A stretch of 64,000 nt of DNA from Microbacteriaceae bacterium UBA1487 (GTDB lineage: Bacteria; Actinomycetota; Actinomycetes; Actinomycetales; Microbacteriaceae), in the NCBI GenBank assembly GCA_002325245.1, contig DCRR01000006.1, forward strand, positions 968 through 64,967. The letters are read 5' to 3'. Below the pieces are notes generated by a model. The model saw only the letters and a list, made by a program, of their open reading frames with translations, did no database searches and was not told the origin of the DNA. Shown here in pieces: positions 60,353 through 64,000 of the stretch. The translations under genes were made by a program, and so were the position numbers. Position 1 is the stretch's first letter, and the number at the start of each line of letters is the position of its first letter.

Positions 60353-61570
60353 ATGACCGACCTCGCCACCGCCCCGTTCGACTTCGCCCGCCGCCGCCGC
60401 GTGCTGTCGGAGCGGCTCGACGAGCGCGGCATCGACGTGCTCTTCCTGCCGGCCGATCAGGCGGACTTCGAGTACTACACCGGCGTTCCGCGCCGGGCGC
60501 CCAGCTTCGGCTCGATCGCGTACACGAACCACTGGATCTCCGGCGCGTTCCTTGCCCCCGGCGAGGACCCGCTGTTCGTGCTGACCCGGCACTTCCAGGA
60601 GTTCGACCTGCCCGACGGCATCGACGGCGAGGTCGTGACCGCGATCGAGACCGACGACGGCCGCGCGGTGTTCCAGCGCGCCTACGACCACTTCCGGGCC
60701 CGTCGCGTCGCCGTGCCGAGCGCACCCTCCGGCGAGAGCTGCACGCACGAGGCCGGCGCGAGCGAGCGCATCGCCGTGACCGGACGCACCTGGGCCCAGG
60801 TGAGCATCGAGCTGCGGCGCCACCGGCCCGACGCCGATCTGGTGATCGCCGACGACGTGCTCGCCGGCATCCGCGCGATCAAGGACGAGCAGGAGATCGC
60901 CCTGATGCGCGCCTCGGCGAGCATCGTCGACACCGTGCTGGCCGAGGTCGCCCCGCACGTCGTCGCGGGCATCACCGAGATCGAGCTGGCCTCCGAGGTC
61001 GACCTGCGGATGCGGCAGCACGGCTCGCTCGGCGCCTCCTTCGACACCGGCGTGTGGGGCATGGGCCCCGCCCTCACCCGCGACGCCTCGGTGCGCGTCA
61101 GCACGGATGCGCTCGCGGAGGGCACCGGCGTCAGCTTCGACTTCGGCGCGATCACCCGCGGGTACTGCAGCGACTTCGGGCGCACCGTGCACATCGGGGA
61201 GCCCTCGGCGGAGTACGTGACGGTGCACGAGGTCGTGATGGCCGCCCAGGAGGCGGCGCGTCAGGCGGCCGTCCCCGGGGCCACCGGCGGCCAGGTGCAC
61301 GAGGCGGCGCGCCGGGTGATCGACGAGGCCGGGTACGGCGACGGATTCCGGCACCGGGTGGGCCACTGCATCGGCCTCGACGTGCACGAGGAGCCGTTCC
61401 TCTCGGCCGAGGACACCACGCCGCTGCAGCCCGGGATGCTGTTCACGATCGAGCCGAGCATCTTCCTCCCCGGTCGCGTCGGCGTGCGCGTCGAGGACGT
61501 GTTCCTGCTCACCGAGACCGGGGCCGTGAACATCAACGCCACCGACCACGAGCTGAAGGCGAACGACTGA
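60353..61570 (+). CDS. M24 metallopeptidase (Xaa-Pro aminopeptidase/creatinase-like)
   Basis: Pita-bread-fold enzyme of 405 residues. The N-terminal creatinase-like domain (residues 1-150) is followed by the catalytic domain with all five expected metal ligands: two Asp in FDFGAITRGYCSDFGRT, His in VGHCIGLDVHEEP, Glu in IEPSIF and Glu in VRVEDVFLLT. These enzymes cleave Xaa-Pro or related bonds, and creatinase-type members cleave C-N bonds. ATG 60353 follows GGAGAG. The gene ends the transporter-linked block. Confidence 0.92.
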   Translation: MTDLATAPFDFARRRRVLSERLDERGIDVLFLPADQADFEYYTGVPRRAPSFGSIAYTNHWISGAFLAPGEDPLFVLTRHFQEFDLPDGIDGEVVTAIETDDGRAVFQRAYDHFRARRVAVPSAPSGESCTHEAGASERIAVTGRTWAQVSIELRRHRPDADLVIADDVLAGIRAIKDEQEIALMRASASIVDTVLAEVAPHVVAGITEIELASEVDLRMRQHGSLGASFDTGVWGMGPALTRDASVRVSTDALAEGTGVSFDFGAITRGYCSDFGRTVHIGEPSAEYVTVHEVVMAAQEAARQAAVPGATGGQVHEAARRVIDEAGYGDGFRHRVGHCIGLDVHEEPFLSAEDTTPLQPGMLFTIEPSIFLPGRVGVRVEDVFLLTETGAVNINATDHELKAND

Positions 61571-61628
61571 TGCGCGCCGCCCCCCTATGCTCGTGGCACC
61601 CGTTCGATTTCGTGAGAAAGAGTTGACG

Positions 61629-62204
61629 ATGACCCCCCGTGATCGAGACGCTGACCGGCAGTCCCCGATGTCGTCGATGACCTCCGAGGTGCTGCCGACG
61701 GCGAACCTGGTGGACTTCGACGAGGTCGATCGCCGCCTGCTCCAGCTGCTCGTCGCCGATCCGCGCGTCTCGCAGCGCCAGCTCGCCCGCGAGGTCGGCA
61801 TGTCCTCGCCCGCCGTCGGTGAGCGCATCGGCCGACTCGAGCGCAGCGGCCTCATCACGGGCTACACGACGGTTCTCGACTGGGCGGCCCTCGGATATCC
61901 GAGCGTCGTCTATATTCCGATGACCCTCGCCACCGACGCGGATGTGCAGAAGATCATCGCCGAGCTGCGCTCCGTTCCTGAGCTGACCGAGCTGGTCGTC
62001 GTCACCGGCAGCTACGACCTGATGGCGCGGTTCCGCATCCGCGATCACGCGCACCTGCAGCGGCTGCTGCTCGACCGCATCTGGCCGATCCGCGGCCTGC
62101 AGCGCATCGAGACGTTCCTCGGCATCGGCGAGATCGTCCGCACCCGCACACCCGCCGCGGTGATCGGCGGCGCCGAGCCGAGCCTCACCTCGACCGAGGG
62201 CTGA
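61629..62204 (+). CDS. Lrp/AsnC-family transcriptional regulator
   Basis: Regulator of 191 residues. The winged helix-turn-helix (VDRRLLQLLVADPRVSQRQL, VGMSSPAVGERIGRLERSGL) is followed by the RAM-type effector domain near residues 105-165, ending with the ELVVVTGSYDLMARFRI strand. Such proteins respond to amino acids and control their metabolism. ATG 61629 is preceded by AAAGAG. It lies 58 nt downstream of the M24 gene, so it may be the regulator of the block and of the divergent aldolase/aminotransferase promoters. Confidence 0.9.
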   Translation: MTPRDRDADRQSPMSSMTSEVLPTANLVDFDEVDRRLLQLLVADPRVSQRQLAREVGMSSPAVGERIGRLERSGLITGYTTVLDWAALGYPSVVYIPMTLATDADVQKIIAELRSVPELTELVVVTGSYDLMARFRIRDHAHLQRLLLDRIWPIRGLQRIETFLGIGEIVRTRTPAAVIGGAEPSLTSTEG

Positions 62205-62238
62205 CCGCTCGCCCCGGCCAGGGTCGCCGGCGCCCTGC

Positions 62239-62967
62239 TCAGCGGGGCGCGGCCTGGAGCTGCTGGGCGACGGCGTCGTGGAGCAGCATCGTGTCGACCG
62301 CGACCGCGAGCGTGTCGAAGCCGCGGGCCGCGAGCTGGGCGGCGAGCTCGTTCGAGCCCGCGAACGCGCCGGCGGCGACGCCGTGCGCGCGGCAGGCGGC
62401 GACGATCCGGTCGAGCGGGTTCTCGGGCGAGCTGTCGCCGAGCAGCGACGGAACGTCGGTGCCGAGCGAGAGCGCCAGGTCGAAGGGGCCGACGAAGATC
62501 ATGTCGACCCCGGGCGTCGCGGCGATCTCGTCGACGCCCGCGACCGCCTCGGCGGTCTCGACCATGACGGCGCACTCGATGCGCTCGTTGGCGTCGGCCG
62601 CCGAGGCCGGGGTGCGCCCGTAGGCGCCGTCGAGAGGCCCCCACGACCGCGAGCCGAGCGGGGGGTAGCGGCAGGCCGAGGCGGCGAGGGCCGCCTGCTC
62701 CGCGTTCTGCACCATCGGCACGATGACGCCGTCGGCTCCCGCGTCGAGCGCGCGACCGATCAGCCATGGGCTTCCCGCCGCGACCCGCACGACGGTGCGG
62801 GGGCGATTCGGCGCGCCGGCGAGGAGCGAGAGCGTGTCGACGACGGCCGCGTCGTCGAATCGGCCGTGCTGCGCGTCGAGCACGAGCCAGTCGGGCTCGG
62901 CCGAGGCCATGACGGCCGCAACCGCCGGAGACCCGAGGAGGGACCAGGCCCCGATGCGTGTCGACAT
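62239..62967 (-). CDS. HpcH/HpaI-family aldolase/citrate lyase-type protein
   Basis: Aldolase of 242 residues in the HpaI fold. Features include WLVLDAQHGRFDDAAVVDTL, DGVIVPMVQNAEQAALAASA, the metal/catalytic segment CAVMVETAEAV, and FVGPFDLALSLGTDVP. Such enzymes cleave 2-keto-3-deoxy-type acids to pyruvate and an aldehyde. ATG 62967 is preferred because GGAGAAG precedes it by 3 nt. An upstream ATG at 62982 has no ribosome site. It is convergent with the Lrp gene and divergent from the aminotransferase. Confidence 0.9.
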   Translation of the reverse strand: MSTRIGAWSLLGSPAVAAVMASAEPDWLVLDAQHGRFDDAAVVDTLSLLAGAPNRPRTVVRVAAGSPWLIGRALDAGADGVIVPMVQNAEQAALAASACRYPPLGSRSWGPLDGAYGRTPASAADANERIECAVMVETAEAVAGVDEIAATPGVDMIFVGPFDLALSLGTDVPSLLGDSSPENPLDRIVAACRAHGVAAGAFAGSNELAAQLAARGFDTLAVAVDTMLLHDAVAQQLQAAPR

Positions 62968-63117
62968 CACTTCTCCGTTCATAGGACTTTCGGCTGAAAA
63001 CTTTTCGAAAGGAAACCAGACTGCCATTTTCAGTTTACAAACGGACGATACAATCGCGTCAACGATAAACATACGAGATCTGCGCCTTCGGGGCGCGCAT
63101 CGCTTCGAAGGGCCCTC
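62968..63117. promoter_or_regulatory. Divergent promoter region with CTGAAAA/TTTTCAG inverted repeat
   Basis: This is the AT-rich gap between the aldolase and aminotransferase genes. CTGAAAA (62994-63000) and TTTTCAG (63027-63033) form perfect 7-bp arms with centres about 33 nt apart, a spacing compatible with an Lrp-type octamer or a looped dimer pair. On the plus strand TTTTCA (63027-63032), a 16-nt spacer and TACAAT (63049-63054) form a plausible promoter for the aminotransferase. Confidence 0.5.
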
Positions 63118-64000
63118 ATGTCGCACCCCACCCCCGCCACCGGCGTGCTTCCGCACTCCGGAATCCGCGAGATCGTCGACCTCGTTCTCGTCGACTCCCG
63201 GCCGATCGTGCGCCTCGAGATCGGCGAGCCCGACTTCGCCACCCCGGCGCACATCGTCGAGGCGGCCGTCGAGTCGGCTCGGCGCGGCAGCTCCTACGTG
63301 CAGGCCGCTGGCACGCCCCTTCTGCGCAGCGCGGCCGCGGCGTCGATCGAGCGCCGCTACGGCTTCGACGCGCCCGCCTCGCGGGTGCTCATCAGCCACG
63401 GCGCCGTTCACGCCATCGACGCCGTGATCCGCGCCATGGTGTCGCCCGGCGACGCCGTGCTCATCCCCGACCCCGCCTGGCCCAACTACGAGATGCAGGC
63501 GATCCTCGCCGGCGGCCGCGTCGACCGCTACCCGCTGCGCGCCGAGCGCGACTACATCGTCGACCCCGGCGACATCCGACGCGCCATCACCCCCGAGACG
63601 CGCGTGCTCGTGCTGAACTCCCCCTCCAACCCGACCGGGAGCGTCGCTCCCCCCGCCGTCATGGCGGAGATCGCCGAGATCGCCCGCGAGCGCGATGTGC
63701 TCGTGCTCAGCGACGAGGTCTACGACGAGATCGTGTTCGAGGGCGAGCCGGTGAGCATGGCGAGCCTCATCCCCGAGCACGCGGTGTCGGTGTTCAGCGT
63801 GTCGAAGACGTACGCGATGACGGGGTGGCGCGTCGGATACTCGCTCGTGCCGGAGTGGCTCGTCGATCCGGTGACCCGCGTGCTCGAATCCTCCGTCGCA
63901 TGCCTGTCGACCGTGACGCAGGCCGCCGCCCTCGCCGCCCTGACCGGCGACCAGACGCCCGTCGCCACCATGCGGAACGCCTACCGCGAGCGCCGCGACC
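63118..64000 (+). CDS. Class I/II PLP-dependent aminotransferase (truncated by window end)
   Basis: The reading frame runs from ATG 63118 to the window end without a stop (294 codons seen). Motifs include IGEPDFATPAHIVEA, the PLP-phosphate loop region SHGAVHAIDAVI, YVQAAGTPLLRSA, NSPSNPTGS and the Schiff-base Lys in SVSKTYAMTGWRVGY. That matches aspartate/alanine-type aminotransferases of subgroup I. No ribosome site is seen at the ATG, but a promoter lies about 65 nt upstream. It could supply a 2-oxo acid to the divergent aldolase. The C-terminal third lies outside the window. Confidence 0.9.
   Translation, partial: MSHPTPATGVLPHSGIREIVDLVLVDSRPIVRLEIGEPDFATPAHIVEAAVESARRGSSYVQAAGTPLLRSAAAASIERRYGFDAPASRVLISHGAVHAIDAVIRAMVSPGDAVLIPDPAWPNYEMQAILAGGRVDRYPLRAERDYIVDPGDIRRAITPETRVLVLNSPSNPTGSVAPPAVMAEIAEIARERDVLVLSDEVYDEIVFEGEPVSMASLIPEHAVSVFSVSKTYAMTGWRVGYSLVPEWLVDPVTRVLESSVACLSTVTQAAALAALTGDQTPVATMRNAYRERRD

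Overview
The window is a 64 kb stretch of a high-GC actinobacterial chromosome. It is most likely from the family Microbacteriaceae. This placement is my inference from very high GC with strong third-position bias, frequent GTG starts, 4-bp ATGA/GTGA operon overlaps, several apparently leaderless genes, a DUF3180 gene inside a folate operon, an LAxTG-type wall-anchored protein, and interspersed GTTTCGATAC...CTACTCAACC repeats. I see no phage, insertion sequence or CRISPR array.

Layout. (1) 1-7.9 kb: small metabolic units. These are two split-barrel flavin/F420-type proteins, an SGNH hydrolase, a TetR regulator divergent from a sugar isomerase/Gfo-Idh-MocA pair, an AI-2E-type permease with a cation/proton antiporter, and an F420-reductase-like protein. 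(2) 8-11.8 kb: an LAxTG surface protein, then two ArsR-SRPBCC modules on either side of tRNA-Ser(CGA). The modules share operator-like palindromes. (3) 12-19.5 kb: radA, a repeat cluster, and a five-gene MacAB-like ABC export operon with two adaptors. (4) 19.6-24 kb: a membrane-anchored secreted protein, an unusual SGNH-GAF fusion, and a TetR-MFS pair. (5) 24-30.1 kb: a complete mannitol phosphotransferase unit (ptsI-mtlA-mtlF-mtlD) divergent from a DeoR-type regulator and ptsH. (6) 30.2-37.5 kb: argA-type acetyltransferase, a class V aminotransferase, clpC, pirin, a DUF385 protein and three tiny membrane proteins. (7) 37.5-51.7 kb: a 1071-residue Ig/FnIII surface protein, then the housekeeping block that is transcribed ftsH-folE-folP-folB-folK-DUF3180-PH-PH-DUF2520-panC-lysS, with hpt as the gene upstream of ftsH. 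(8) 51.9-64 kb: a plus-strand block with an NTF2-like protein, a complete peptide-type ABC importer, a prolidase-like amidohydrolase, a TIGR04076-like protein, a luciferase-like oxidoreductase and an M24 peptidase. It is followed by an Lrp regulator, an HpaI-type aldolase and a class I/II aminotransferase cut by the window end.

How genes work together. EI, HPr and the mannitol EIICB/EIIA proteins phosphorylate mannitol during uptake, and MtlD oxidises it to fructose-6-phosphate. The folate enzymes run from GTP to dihydropteroate next to ftsH and hpt. The right-hand block reads as uptake plus hydrolysis of a peptide-like or amide substrate with downstream amino-acid processing. Its substrate is unknown, and it is the best candidate in the window for an undescribed pathway.

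Limits: all calls are from reading sequence, motifs and context. No similarity search was run, so family names are recognition-based and substrates are inferred.
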